NCBI RefSeq assembly: GCF_023204875.1
Contig: NZ_CP096247.1
Coordinates: 1,550,001-1,614,000 of the forward strand
DNA from: Prevotella sp. E15-22
Lineage (GTDB): Bacteria > Bacteroidota > Bacteroidia > Bacteroidales > Bacteroidaceae
Length of the DNA: 64,000 nt
Direction of reading: 5' to 3'
The notes under the pieces are model-generated. The model was not told the origin of the DNA, did no database searches, and saw nothing but the letters and a program-made list of their open reading frames with translations. The translations under genes were made by a program, and so were the position numbers. Position 1 is the first letter of the stretch. Every line of letters begins with the position of its first letter. Positions 31,633 to 43,366 of this stretch are shown here, in pieces.

Positions 31633-34335
31633 TTATTTCTTAAGTGCATTTATTGATTCCTTCAGTGCGGCAATCTTCTCTTCTGAGTCGGCCAACTTCT
31701 TGCGCTCCAGTGCCACCACGGCCTCAGGCGCATTCTGAACGAATCGCTCGTTTGAGAGCTTTTTCTCAACGCCAGCCTTGAATCCCTCAAGGTGCTTGAG
31801 CTGTGCTTCCATCTTCTGAATCTCGGCTTCCACATCAATAAGGTCGCCCAGGGGCACTGCAAACTCGTCTGTTCCAACCATGAAGGCTGAAGCTGAGGGG
31901 TCTTTTGCCTCTACCACGTCGATGGATGCAAGGTTGCCCATCTTCATGATGACGTCGTTGTAGGCCTCGAACTGGTTCTGACCAACGGTCTGAAGGGTGA
32001 GCTGCTCTTTGGGAGCAATGTTCTTCTGACTGCGAACGGTGCGAACACCAGAGACAACTTGCTTTACTTGCTCGATATTCTCAATGAGCTTCAGCTCCTC
32101 TGCTGTGGGTGCGTCGAGCACGAGACTGTCGCGCATGATGCTCTCGCCATCCTTACGCTCGTAGAGTGCCTGCCACAATTCCTCGGTGATGAATGGCATG
32201 AAGGGATGAAGCATCTTGAGAAGAAGTTCGAAGAAACGCAGGGTGGCGTCGTAGGTCTCGCGATCGATGGGCTGCTGCACGCCATCCTTATAGGCGGGCT
32301 TCACCATCTCGAGATACCACTGTGAGAACTCATCCCAGAAGAGCTTGTAGACGGTCATCAGTGCATCGTTGATACGGTACTTTGAGAAGTGGTCTTTCAG
32401 TTCCTCGTTGGCCTGCTTGATGCGTGCTTCCATCCAAGCAACGGCGGTCTTGTTTGTGGTTGAGGCAGCACCGTCGGCTACCTGCCAACCCTTCACCAGT
32501 CGGAAGGCGTTCCAAATCTTGTTATTGAAGTTACGTCCCTGCTCGCAGAGTGCCTCGTCGAAGAGGATGTCGTTACCTGCAGGGGCTGAGAGCATCATAC
32601 CCATACGTACACCATCGGCACCAAACTTATCGATGAGGTCGATGGGATCGGGCGAGTTGCCCAGTGACTTTGACATCTTGCGTCCCAGCTTGTCGCGAAC
32701 GATACCGGTGAAGTACACGTTCTTGAAGGGGAAGGTGCCCAGATACTCTTCGCCGGCCATAATCATACGTGCCACCCAGAAGAAGATAATATCGGGACCG
32801 GTCACCAGATCGCTGGTGGGATAATAGTACTTGATCTCCTCGTTGCCGGGGTTGTTGATGCCATCGAAAAGCGAGATAGGCCACAACCATGAAGAGAACC
32901 ATGTGTCGAGGGCATCCTCGTCCTGACGAAGGTCGGCATCTGTAACCGATGCGTCTTTCTGCTGTGCCAGTTTCAGTGCCTCTTCACGGGTCTCAGCAAC
33001 GACGTAGTCATCGTTGTCATTATAGTAATATGCGGGAATACGATGTCCCCACCACAGCTGACGAGAGATACACCAGTCCTGAATGTTCTCCAACCAGTTC
33101 TTGTAGGTGTTCTTATACTTAGCGGGATAGAACTTCAACTCGTCGTTCATCACAGGAGGCAGGGCGATGTCAGCGAAGTGCTGCATCTTGAGGAACCACT
33201 GCAATGAGAGACGTGGCTCGATGGCTGTGTCGGGATTGCGCTCTGAATAGCCTACCTTGTTGACATAGTCCTCGATTCGCTCCATCAGACCGGCTTCCTG
33301 CAGGTCTTTGGCAATCTGCTTGCGGCAGTCGAAGCGGTCCATGCCTACATAGAGGGTGCTCTGATCAGAGATGGTTCCATCTGCATTGAAGATGTCGATG
33401 GTCTCCAGATTGTGGGTCTTACCCAGCATATAGTCGTTAGTATCGTGGGCAGGTGTAACCTTCAGACAGCCTGTACCAAACTCGATGTCCACATAACGGT
33501 CCTCGATAACGGGAATCACGCGGTTCACCAGAGGTACAATCACCTTGCGGCCCTTCAGCCACTGGTTCTTCGGGTCCTTGGGGTTGATGCACATAGCGGT
33601 ATCGCCCATGATGGTCTCAGGACGGGTGGTGGCAACAACAGCATAGTAACCTTTGGCATCCTTGTGGATGACGTTGCCTTCGGCCTTCAAAGTCTCTTCA
33701 TTGTCGAGAGATGTCAAGCCGTCAACATAATATTTCAGGTGGAATAAATGACTCTGCTCTTCTTTGTAAATAACCTCCTCGGTTGAAAGAGCTGTCAGAG
33801 CCTTTGGATCCCAGTTGACCATACGCAGACCGCGATAGATAAGGCCCTTGTTGTAAAGGTCAACGAACACCTTGATGACGCTCTCACTACGCTTCTCGTC
33901 CATGGTGAAGGCGGTGCGGTCCCAATCGCAACTGGCACCCAAACGGCGCAACTGCTTCAGAATGATGCCTCCATGCTCATTGGTCCAATCCCAGGCGTGC
34001 TCAAGGAATTGTTCACGTGTCAGGTCACGCTTCTTGATACCCTGACTGGCCAACTTCTTTACCACCTTTGCTTCGGTAGCAATAGAAGCATGGTCTGTGC
34101 CAGGCACCCAACATGCGTTTTTACCCTCCATGCGGGCGCGACGAACTAAGATATCCTGGATTGTGTTGTTCAGCATGTGTCCCATGTGGAGCACACCTGT
34201 AACGTTGGGGGGTGGAATCACCACCGTGTAGGGTTCACGACCATCTGGCTTAGAACTAAACAGTTTATTGTCCAGCCAGTACTGATACCATTTGCCTTCG
34301 ACCTCTTTTGGGTCGTACTTACTTGCTATTTCCAT
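31633..34335 (-). CDS. valS: Valine--tRNA ligase
   Basis: This 900-residue class I synthetase has the HIGH motif as HMGHMLN in [13 protein letters not shown] (about 39-51), an inserted editing domain, [24 protein letters not shown] and the C-terminal coiled-coil arm (last about 65 residues, [19 protein letters not shown]). It charges tRNA-Val and hydrolyses mischarged Thr-tRNA. It is the first gene of the long minus-strand run that continues to 24015. Confidence 0.97.
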   Translation of the reverse strand: MEIASKYDPKEVEGKWYQYWLDNKLFSSKPDGREPYTVVIPPPNVTGVLHMGHMLNNTIQDILVRRARMEGKNACWVPGTDHASIATEAKVVKKLASQGIKKRDLTREQFLEHAWDWTNEHGGIILKQLRRLGASCDWDRTAFTMDEKRSESVIKVFVDLYNKGLIYRGLRMVNWDPKALTALSTEEVIYKEEQSHLFHLKYYVDGLTSLDNEETLKAEGNVIHKDAKGYYAVVATTRPETIMGDTAMCINPKDPKNQWLKGRKVIVPLVNRVIPVIEDRYVDIEFGTGCLKVTPAHDTNDYMLGKTHNLETIDIFNADGTISDQSTLYVGMDRFDCRKQIAKDLQEAGLMERIEDYVNKVGYSERNPDTAIEPRLSLQWFLKMQHFADIALPPVMNDELKFYPAKYKNTYKNWLENIQDWCISRQLWWGHRIPAYYYNDNDDYVVAETREEALKLAQQKDASVTDADLRQDEDALDTWFSSWLWPISLFDGINNPGNEEIKYYYPTSDLVTGPDIIFFWVARMIMAGEEYLGTFPFKNVYFTGIVRDKLGRKMSKSLGNSPDPIDLIDKFGADGVRMGMMLSAPAGNDILFDEALCEQGRNFNNKIWNAFRLVKGWQVADGAASTTNKTAVAWMEARIKQANEELKDHFSKYRINDALMTVYKLFWDEFSQWYLEMVKPAYKDGVQQPIDRETYDATLRFFELLLKMLHPFMPFITEELWQALYERKDGESIMRDSLVLDAPTAEELKLIENIEQVKQVVSGVRTVRSQKNIAPKEQLTLQTVGQNQFEAYNDVIMKMGNLASIDVVEAKDPSASAFMVGTDEFAVPLGDLIDVEAEIQKMEAQLKHLEGFKAGVEKKLSNERFVQNAPEAVVALERKKLADSEEKIAALKESINALKK

Positions 34336-34368
34336 ACCAATTTAATAATGCTTTCTCTTTTCAGCATG

Positions 34369-34376
34369 CAAAGGTA
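34369..34376 (-). promoter_or_regulatory. -7 box of valS
   Basis: TACCTTTG on the minus strand followed by CATGC, 33 bases before the valS ATG. Confidence 0.65.
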
Positions 34377-34403
34377 CGAAAAAATATTGAAACAAGAATA
34401 AAG

Positions 34404-34434
34404 AACACCGACTAAAATCGAGTTAATCGGTGTT
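34404..34434 (-). terminator. Terminator of the ligA - B3/B4 unit
   Basis: AACACCGA and TCGGTGTT form an 8-bp stem with a 15-base loop, followed on the minus strand by CTTTATTC. It lies 12 bases past the B3/B4 stop codon. Confidence 0.6.
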
Positions 34435-34445
34435 AAACTTTAGGC

Positions 34446-37117
<2,672 letters not shown>

Positions 37118-37126
37118 TTACGACTG

Positions 37127-37134
37127 CAAAATTA
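37127..37134 (-). promoter_or_regulatory. -7 box of ligA
   Basis: TAATTTTG on the minus strand followed by CAGTCG, 21 bases before the ligA ATG. Confidence 0.55.
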
Positions 37135-37175
37135 CAAATAAAAAACTGAATATCTTCAACTTCAATAGAATATTG

Positions 37176-37207
37176 TTTGCATAATAAAAAAAAAAGTACT
37201 ACTTTTG
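37176..37207 (+). promoter_or_regulatory. Promoter of the patatin / trmD unit
   Basis: TTTG at 37176-37179 and TACTTTTG at 37200-37207, spaced by 20 bases. The ATG is at 37234. Confidence 0.7.
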
Positions 37208-37233
37208 CACGTCAAAAACTAATAGAATAAGGA

Positions 37234-38085
37234 ATGAAGTGCGGACTGGTATTAGAAGGCGGCGCCTTTCGAGGGCTATTCACCTCAGGCATCATCGATG
37301 TGATGATGGCGCATGACGTGTGGCCAGACGGACTCATCGGTGTATCGGCAGGTGCTGCTTTCGGTTGTAATTACAAGAGCAGACAGCTTGGCCGTGCCAT
37401 TCGCTATAATAAAGCCTATGCCCGCGATTCGCGCTACAGTGGTGTTCGCTCATTCCTTACTACAGGCAATTATTTTAACGCCCAGTTTGCCTATCACACA
37501 ATGCCCCGCGAACTGGATGTTTTCGATAACGAGGCTTTTAATGCCAACCCTATGCAGTTTTATGCGGTGTGCACCGATGTTGAGTCGGGAAAAGCCGTGT
37601 ACAAACACTTGGAGAAAGCCGACGACACAACCTACGACTGGATTCGTGCGTCGGCATCAATGCCCCTTGTTTCGCGCATCATCGAACTTGAAGGCTACAA
37701 ATTGCTCGATGGCGGAGTATCTGACTCTATTCCCTTGGAGTATTTCGAGAGTCTGGGATACGACAGGAACGTCGTTGTGTTGACCCAGCCCGATGGCTAT
37801 CAGAAGGAGCACAACAAGTTGATGCCCCTACTCCGTTTATCGCTGAGGAAATACCCTAAGATGATTGAGGCCCTCGACAAGCGCCATCTGATGTATAATC
37901 GCCAGTTGGACTATGTTAAGAAAGCCGAGCAGGAAGGCCGTTGCCTTGTGATTCGTCCCAATGGCCCAATCCCCATAGGCCATGTGAGTCATGACCCCGC
38001 AAAAATGCAACACGCCTACGACATGGGGCGTCAGGAAGGCGAGCGTCGCATTGCCGACATCATCCGTTTTTACAAAGAACAGTAA
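37234..38085 (+). CDS. Patatin-like phospholipase family protein
   Basis: This 283-residue protein has the patatin oxyanion loop [10 protein letters not shown], the nucleophile elbow GVSAG (Ser about 47) and the catalytic Asp in [11 protein letters not shown]. It probably hydrolyses acyl esters of lipids; there is no signal peptide, so it is likely cytoplasmic. It precedes trmD by 10 bp. Confidence 0.92.
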   Translation: MKCGLVLEGGAFRGLFTSGIIDVMMAHDVWPDGLIGVSAGAAFGCNYKSRQLGRAIRYNKAYARDSRYSGVRSFLTTGNYFNAQFAYHTMPRELDVFDNEAFNANPMQFYAVCTDVESGKAVYKHLEKADDTTYDWIRASASMPLVSRIIELEGYKLLDGGVSDSIPLEYFESLGYDRNVVVLTQPDGYQKEHNKLMPLLRLSLRKYPKMIEALDKRHLMYNRQLDYVKKAEQEGRCLVIRPNGPIPIGHVSHDPAKMQHAYDMGRQEGERRIADIIRFYKEQ

Positions 38086-38095
38086 ATCTAAGAAA

Positions 38096-38779
38096 ATGAG
38101 AATAGACATCATTACCGTATTGCCCGAGATGCTCGAGGGCTTTGTTCACGAAAGCATTCTGGCCCGTGCCGAGAAGAAAGGACTGGCCGAGATACGTTTG
38201 CATAACCTGCGCGACTACACACTGGACAAGTGGCGCCGCGTTGACGACTACCCCTATGGCGGCAGTGCCGGCATGGTGATGCAGTGTGAGCCTATCGACC
38301 GATGCATCACAGCCCTGAAGGCCGAGCGCGACTACGATGAGGTTATCTTTACCTCGCCCGATGGTGAGCGCTTTGACCAGCATATTGCCAACGAGTTATC
38401 GCTTAAAGGCAACCTGATTATTCTGGCAGGTCACTACAAAGGCATAGACCAGCGTGTTCGCGACCACCTGATTACCCGCGAGATTTCCATTGGCGACTTT
38501 GTTTTGACGGGGGGCGAGTTGGTGGCAGCTATGATTGCCGATGCCGTGGTGCGTGTGGTGCCCGGTGTTATTGGCGATGAGCAGAGCGCCCTTTCCGACT
38601 GTTTTCAGGACGACATCCTGGCAGCGCCCATCTATACCCGTCCTGCCGACTATAAAGGATGGAAGGTGCCCGAGATTCTGCTGAGTGGCAATGAGGCCAA
38701 GATTCGCAATTGGGAGTTGGAACAGGCCATGGAGCGCACACGCCGCCTGCGTCCCGACCTCCTGGGCGAGAAGGCATAA
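38096..38779 (+). CDS. trmD: tRNA (guanine-37-N1)-methyltransferase
   Basis: This 227-residue SPOUT methyltransferase begins [16 protein letters not shown] and carries the knot signatures [44 protein letters not shown] and the late [12 protein letters not shown]. It methylates G37 of tRNAs reading CNN codons and prevents frameshifting. The start at 38096 matches the family; an in-frame reading from 37991 would lie inside the patatin gene. Confidence 0.96.
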   Translation: MRIDIITVLPEMLEGFVHESILARAEKKGLAEIRLHNLRDYTLDKWRRVDDYPYGGSAGMVMQCEPIDRCITALKAERDYDEVIFTSPDGERFDQHIANELSLKGNLIILAGHYKGIDQRVRDHLITREISIGDFVLTGGELVAAMIADAVVRVVPGVIGDEQSALSDCFQDDILAAPIYTRPADYKGWKVPEILLSGNEAKIRNWELEQAMERTRRLRPDLLGEKA

Positions 38780-38836
38780 CCACCACAAGTCTCCGACAAA
38801 TGAAATTATAACTTAGTAAAATCATTCATAAAAACA

Positions 38837-40459
38837 ATGTCACAAACTATTCAAAAGACACTTCGCGATTCTGCCGCCATGCGGTGGACCGCACTGCTGC
38901 TATTGGCCCTAGCCATGTTCTGCAGCTACATTTTCATGGACATCCTCTCGCCCATCAAGGATCTGATGCTCTCAGAGCGCGGATGGGACTCAAGTGCTTT
39001 TGGCACGATGCAGGGTTCTGAGGTGTTCCTCAATGTATTTGCATTCTTCCTGATCTTTGCAGGTATCATCCTCGACAAGATGGGCGTTCGCTTCACAGCT
39101 GTTCTTTCGGCTGTGGTTATGCTGGTGGGCGCAGTCATCAAGTGGTACGCTGTTACCGATGCCTTCGTGGGCTCAGGTCTGGATACTTGGTTCACCAACA
39201 ACCTTAACTACATTCCCGTGTTTGATGAATTGGGCGTATCGCCTTTCTATGAGGGAATGCCCGCTTCGGCTAAGTTTGCCGCTTGTGGCTTCATGATATT
39301 TGGTTGCGGATGCGAGATGGCTGGCATCACCGTCAGTCGCGGTATTGTTAAGTGGTTCAAGGGTCGCGAGATGGCATTGGCCATGGGTTCCGAGATGGCA
39401 CTGGCTCGTCTGGGTGTGGCCACCTGTATGATTTTCTCGCCCTTCTTTGCCCGTCTGGGCGGCACCATCAGCGTGAGCCGTTCGGTGGCCTTCGGCGTAG
39501 TATTGCTTTGCATCGCCCTCATTATGACCATCGTTTATTTTGTGATGGATAAGAAACTCGACGCACAGACTGGCGAGGCTGAGGAGAAGGACGATCCCTT
39601 CAAGATTTCTGACCTTGGACAGATTCTTACCTCTAGCGGCTTCTGGCTCGTGGCTCTGCTCTGCGTGCTCTACTATAGCGCCATCTTCCCCTTCCAGAAG
39701 TATGCCGTCAACATGCTTCAGTGCAACCTGACGCTCGAAGCTCCAGCAGCCGATTCGTTCTGGGCGCTGCCCGACGTTACCATCGTACAGTATGTCATCA
39801 TGCTGCTCGTGGCAGGATTCGGTTTCGCCAGCAACTTCCAGAAGCAGGCCAGCGCCAAGTACACCCTTCTGGCATTGTCTATTGCATCGCTCATCACCTA
39901 TTGCTACATGGGCTATATGCGTCAGTCTGCCGAGTCAATCTTTGCCGTGTTCCCCCTGTTGGCAGTACTCATCACGCCAATCCTTGGAAGTTATGTTGAC
40001 CACAAGGGAAAGGCTGCTTCGATGCTCGTGCTGGGTTCGCTGCTCCTGATTGCATGTCACCTCACGTTTGCCTTTGTTCTGCCCATGTTTAATGGTAGCA
40101 CCGTTGGCGGCGTTATTGTGGCCTATGCCACCATCCTTGTGCTGGGTGCCTCGTTCTCGCTGGTTCCTGCTTCATTGTGGCCCAGTGTTCCCAAGCTCGT
40201 AGACGCCAAGATTATCGGTTCGGCCTATGCGCTCATCTTCTGGATTCAGAACATCGGCCTCTGGCTGTTCCCCTTGCTCATTGGTAAGGTGCTCGACAAG
40301 ACGAACCCCGGCGTTACCGACCCCACACAGTACGATTACACATGGCCTCTTATCATGCTTGCCTCGTTAGGTGTAGCTGCTCTGGTGCTTGGTCTTCTGC
40401 TGAAGGTTGTCGACCGCAAGAAGGGTCTTGGTTTGGAAGAGCCAAACATTAAGGCATAA
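38837..40459 (+). CDS. Major facilitator superfamily transporter
   Basis: This 540-residue protein has about twelve membrane helices, MFS loop motifs (LDKMGVRF after helix 2) and an unusually long first periplasmic loop (about 105-145). The substrate is unknown. It has no visible TAnnTTTG box within the 57 bp after trmD and may share that transcript. A terminator follows. Confidence 0.88.
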   Translation: MSQTIQKTLRDSAAMRWTALLLLALAMFCSYIFMDILSPIKDLMLSERGWDSSAFGTMQGSEVFLNVFAFFLIFAGIILDKMGVRFTAVLSAVVMLVGAVIKWYAVTDAFVGSGLDTWFTNNLNYIPVFDELGVSPFYEGMPASAKFAACGFMIFGCGCEMAGITVSRGIVKWFKGREMALAMGSEMALARLGVATCMIFSPFFARLGGTISVSRSVAFGVVLLCIALIMTIVYFVMDKKLDAQTGEAEEKDDPFKISDLGQILTSSGFWLVALLCVLYYSAIFPFQKYAVNMLQCNLTLEAPAADSFWALPDVTIVQYVIMLLVAGFGFASNFQKQASAKYTLLALSIASLITYCYMGYMRQSAESIFAVFPLLAVLITPILGSYVDHKGKAASMLVLGSLLLIACHLTFAFVLPMFNGSTVGGVIVAYATILVLGASFSLVPASLWPSVPKLVDAKIIGSAYALIFWIQNIGLWLFPLLIGKVLDKTNPGVTDPTQYDYTWPLIMLASLGVAALVLGLLLKVVDRKKGLGLEEPNIKA

Positions 40460-40483
40460 TATAATAAGGTGAAATAATCCAAG

Positions 40484-40520
40484 AAAACGCTCTACTTGAA
40501 AAAGTAGGGCGTTTATTTTT
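40484..40520 (+). terminator. Terminator after the MFS gene
   Basis: AAACGCTCTAC and GTAGGGCGTTT pair around TTGAAAAA, followed by ATTTTT. Confidence 0.8.
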
Positions 40521-40562
40521 ATAAAAAATCGTCGAATACTTGCACAACTCAAAAACTTTTTG

Positions 40563-40570
40563 TACCTTTG
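40563..40570 (+). promoter_or_regulatory. -7 box of tRNA-Tyr
   Basis: TACCTTTG followed by CATCCG, 18 bases before the tRNA. Confidence 0.65.
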
Positions 40571-40588
40571 CATCCGCTTTCGGGCAAT

Positions 40589-40671
40589 GGGTGTTTTCCA
40601 GAGTGGCCAAATGGGGCAGACTGTAAATCTGCTGTCTTTCGACTTCGGTGGTTCGAATCCATCAGCACCCA
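40589..40671 (+). tRNA. tRNA-Tyr (anticodon GTA)
   Basis: This 83-base class II tRNA has a long variable arm. Acceptor GGGTGTT pairs with AGCACCC, the anticodon loop is CTGTAAA with GTA, the T arm contains GGTTCGAATCC and the discriminator is A. Confidence 0.96.
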
Positions 40672-40676
40672 CGCAA

Positions 40677-40718
40677 GAACGGGCGATTCAGACATACTGA
40701 TTCGCTCGTTCTTTTTTA
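40677..40718 (+). terminator. Terminator after tRNA-Tyr
   Basis: GAACGGGCGATTCAG and CTGATTCGCTCGTTC form a long imperfect stem around ACATA, followed by six T. Confidence 0.8.
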
Positions 40719-40762
40719 TTTTTTTTATCATCTTCAATGCGCAAATTGTGAATGCATTCATT

Positions 40763-40973
40763 TTGCCACAAAATAACAATATAACATTATAACACTAAGC
40801 ACGTTTTTGCTGCGTGCTGGTATGGCAAGATAGAAATATGATATTGTATCAATTAATATATTATATTATTATTAATACCATTATATATAATATATATTAC
40901 TCTACCCTCCCCGCGCGCCAATATTACAAAAACACGCTTAGTGTTATAATGTTATATTGTTATATTGTGGCAC
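40763..40973. repeat. Paired octamer element B (about 211 bp)
   Basis: The left block (40763-40800) reads GCCACAAAATAAC, ATAACATT-type units, CACTAAGC. The AT-rich core (about 40850-40910) contains TTAATATATTATAT and ATATATAATATATATTAC. The right block (40933-40973) is CTTAGT, GTTATAAT, GTTATATT, GTTATATT, GTGGCAC, the mirror of the left. The layout matches element A at 19811-20020. Apart from this, the 468-bp gap between tRNA-Tyr and tRNA-Asp holds only a terminator and a promoter box. Confidence 0.65.
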
Positions 40974-41103
40974 ATTTCCTTAAAGTGTGGGTAAAACGGG
41001 TGAAAAAGCATGGAAAGTGGAACGGAATTGTACATGAAATGTTAAAGGATGTTATCGCATGAAAGTTTCCTGCAAATTGTTTTTTTTATTCGCAAAAAAT
41101 TCG

Positions 41104-41111
41104 TACCTTTG
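41104..41111 (+). promoter_or_regulatory. -7 box of the tRNA-Asp pair
   Basis: TACCTTTG followed by CACCCGC, 29 bases before the first tRNA-Asp. Confidence 0.65.
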
Positions 41112-41140
41112 CACCCGCAAAACAGAAAGAGACACTAACT

Positions 41141-41214
41141 GGTGCGTTAGTTCAGTAGGTTAGAATGCCTGCCTGTCACGCAGGAGGTCACGAGTTCGAA
41201 TCTCGTACGCACCG
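41141..41214 (+). tRNA. tRNA-Asp (anticodon GTC), copy 1
   Basis: Acceptor GGTGCGT pairs with ACGCACC, anticodon loop CTGTCAC with GTC, T arm with GAGTTCGAATCTC, discriminator G. Length 74; no encoded CCA. Confidence 0.96.
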
Positions 41215-41248
41215 CTCTCAATCTGAAATGCAGCGTAAATCACGGTTT

Positions 41249-41322
41249 GGTGCGTTAGTTCAGTAGGTTAGAATGCCTGCCTGTCACGCAGGAGGTCACG
41301 AGTTCGAATCTCGTACGCACCG
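41249..41322 (+). tRNA. tRNA-Asp (anticodon GTC), copy 2
   Basis: Identical over 74 bases to copy 1 and 34 bases downstream. No separate TAnnTTTG box lies between them, so both are probably cut from one transcript. Confidence 0.96.
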
Positions 41323-41335
41323 CAAAAAAAATATG

Positions 41336-41370
41336 AAGCTCATTGATTACCAAATCGATGGGCTTTTTAA
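41336..41370 (+). terminator. Terminator after the tRNA-Asp pair
   Basis: AAGCTCATTGAT and ATCGATGGGCTT form a stem with two mismatches, followed by TTT. It ends 18 bases before the next ATG. Confidence 0.65.
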
Positions 41371-41387
41371 CTATAAACGCTGAAACT

Positions 41388-42041
41388 ATGAATAAAAAAC
41401 TTTTCTTAACCGCAGCGCTGGTAGCTTTGACACTGGGCACATTTGCTCAGAAGCGCACCACACAACTCACGCTTTACAAGCAGTTTAAACCCAGTACGAT
41501 CACGCTGAAGAACGGTCGCAGCATCAAGCAGTCGCTCACGAACGTGTTCCTGAAGAACAGTTCGCTGGTCTACATGCAGGGCGACCATGCCATGGAGGCC
41601 AACATGGACAACGTGGCCAAAGTGCAGTTCGACAACAAAACGTTCTATAACGTGAACAACCAATTGGCTTATATTGTTGACTCCGTTGGCGGCAATATCC
41701 TCTATCGCATTGATATCTTTGATTTGGATGCTTATAATCAGCAAATCAAGAACAATGTGAACATCACAGCCATCCCGTCGTTCTCGGGCGACATGATCAG
41801 TACCTCGTCAACAGACTTGAACAACGAGGGCGATTATCAGTTGCCTGTGTTCCCGCATTTCTATATTATGTTTAACGGCGAGCTCATCAAAGCTCATGAG
41901 CGCGAGATATCGCGACGCTTGCCCAAGAGCGACAAGGAACTCAATCGTAGGTATCGCACGGTGATTGAAATGAAGGACTTCTCGTGGACCGATAACAACA
42001 GTCTGAAGCAATTGCTCAAGGCTATTACTATCAAGAAATAA
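41388..42041 (+). CDS. Exported protein of unknown function
   Basis: I do not recognise the family. The 217-residue product has a signal peptide (KLFLTAALVALTLGTFAQ) and a soluble part starting with QLTLYKQFKPSTITLKNGRS, with strand-rich segments (ANMDNVAKVQFDN) and a basic C-terminal third. The start at 41388 gives a clean signal peptide; an in-frame start at 41343 lies inside the preceding terminator. No promoter is seen other than that of the tRNAs. Confidence 0.75.
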   Translation: MNKKLFLTAALVALTLGTFAQKRTTQLTLYKQFKPSTITLKNGRSIKQSLTNVFLKNSSLVYMQGDHAMEANMDNVAKVQFDNKTFYNVNNQLAYIVDSVGGNILYRIDIFDLDAYNQQIKNNVNITAIPSFSGDMISTSSTDLNNEGDYQLPVFPHFYIMFNGELIKAHEREISRRLPKSDKELNRRYRTVIEMKDFSWTDNNSLKQLLKAITIKK

Positions 42042-42072
42042 AAACGCTACGAAAGTATAAGTGAGAAAAGAA

Positions 42073-42103
42073 AAAGGTTTCGGAAAAATCCGAAACCTTT
42101 TTT
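42073..42103 (+). terminator. Bidirectional terminator between convergent genes
   Basis: AAAGGTTTCGGA and TCCGAAACCTTT pair around AAAA, with A-run before and T-run after. It serves both the exported protein gene and the DUF3078 gene. Confidence 0.85.
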
Positions 42104-42106
42104 ATG

Positions 42107-43288
42107 TTAGAACGAATAAGAGAATCCCAGTGACGAATACTCTTTAAACTGCCAATATCCAAGGTTTTCGTCTCTATTGTTGGCATCGTCGAAGCGTGGG
42201 AATAGGAATAGATTTGCTGAGATGTATTTTGACACGCGAAGTGCAAATGTGTTTTCCCATTCAATCTCCTGACGGTGATAGCTGGTGAAGCCGTAGATGC
42301 GCGATTTCCATTCTACATTGTCGTTAAGTTTCCATGTGAGTGAAGCCGTCAGCTGCGAACCGAAATCGGTCAGCGAATGTGTGTGGCGATCCAGTTTTAC
42401 ACCAAAGCTTCCGGCCAGGTCGGCACGGTCCACATAGCGATAGTTGATGGCCAGGGGGGCGATGTTGACAGTACCCGTGAGTCGTTTCTTGAAAGCTTCT
42501 ACTTTATAGTCCATACCAAGACCTACACTGAGGTTGAACGGCGACATGAAATCCGAGAATGTCTTGGTGTTGTTGGCCTTAAAACCGCGCGTAAACTGCG
42601 TGTAGGCCAGCAATTGCAGTGTGTAGTACCAGCGATTGGCGGCTTGCAGACCCACCTTACCGGTGTAACGAAGCAGATCCTCGTTGGCCTTGAAGCGGTG
42701 TACGGTGTCCGAGGGCGACGTCTGGAAACCGAGTTTCATCTCGAGCTTGTTGTCCCACTTCCATATCGATTTGTTGTCATAGTTGGCTTCAACGGTGAAA
42801 CTACCCACTGCAGCATAGTTATTCTCACCGCCTTTATACCAGTTGTCCGATACGTAGTTCTGCATAAACTGCAGGTAGGTGTCGGCCTTGTACTTCCAAA
42901 AGTTTGGCTTTTCAATCACCACCTGAACAGGCTCTGCCTCAGGCATTTCCGGCATAGGAGCTGCCTGCTCAACCATCTCGACTTCCTGCTTCACAACCGA
43001 TTCCTCGATGATGTCCTGACGAAGGGCGCCAGACTTCTCCTGCTCCGACTGTGTGACCTGTACTAATTCCGGACGAGTCAGATAAACATGCATCAGTGCT
43101 TGGTCAATGGCCTGGCTCACCTCGTCGGGGTCGGACGATGCAATAGACAATTGGTTGCTGGCAACTGAGTGATAGAACGTGAGCGGAGCAAAAAGACGGA
43201 AGTATTGTCCGCTCGACAAATTACCATACTGTGCGGCACTTGCGCTTAGCGCAATTGTTGCCACCATAAATAATGCAAATTTTCTCAT
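42107..43288 (-). CDS. DUF3078 family outer-membrane protein
   Basis: This 393-residue protein has a signal peptide (MRKFALFMVATIALSASAAQ), an N-terminal part with a Pro/Glu-rich stretch (about 120-140) and a DUF3078 domain starting at FWKYKADTYLQFMQNYVSDN with repeated amphipathic strands to a terminal Phe (YSSLGFSYSF), consistent with an outer-membrane barrel. The start at 43288 is chosen because a longer in-frame reading to 43984 would run through the promoters and into yidC on the opposite strand. Confidence 0.85.
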   Translation of the reverse strand: MRKFALFMVATIALSASAAQYGNLSSGQYFRLFAPLTFYHSVASNQLSIASSDPDEVSQAIDQALMHVYLTRPELVQVTQSEQEKSGALRQDIIEESVVKQEVEMVEQAAPMPEMPEAEPVQVVIEKPNFWKYKADTYLQFMQNYVSDNWYKGGENNYAAVGSFTVEANYDNKSIWKWDNKLEMKLGFQTSPSDTVHRFKANEDLLRYTGKVGLQAANRWYYTLQLLAYTQFTRGFKANNTKTFSDFMSPFNLSVGLGMDYKVEAFKKRLTGTVNIAPLAINYRYVDRADLAGSFGVKLDRHTHSLTDFGSQLTASLTWKLNDNVEWKSRIYGFTSYHRQEIEWENTFALRVSKYISANLFLFPRFDDANNRDENLGYWQFKEYSSLGFSYSF

Positions 43289-43297
43289 AACTGCGTG

Positions 43298-43326
43298 CAA
43301 AGTTATGATTTTTTTTTGTAACTTTG
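43298..43326. promoter_or_regulatory. Overlapping divergent promoters of DUF3078 gene and yidC
   Basis: TAACTTTG lies on the minus strand at 43298-43305 and on the plus strand at 43319-43326, only 13 bases apart. The -33 region of each therefore overlaps the other's -7 box. The DUF3078 ATG is about 10 bases past its box, so its leader is almost absent. Confidence 0.6.
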
Positions 43327-43366
43327 CACCTTGTTTGAGAAAAAGTAATAAAAATATTCTAAAATA

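Noticed and set aside
40814..41062. An 82-codon frame between tRNA-Tyr and tRNA-Asp
   Set aside because: It is formed by the AT-rich core and octamer block of element B and has no protein-like composition.
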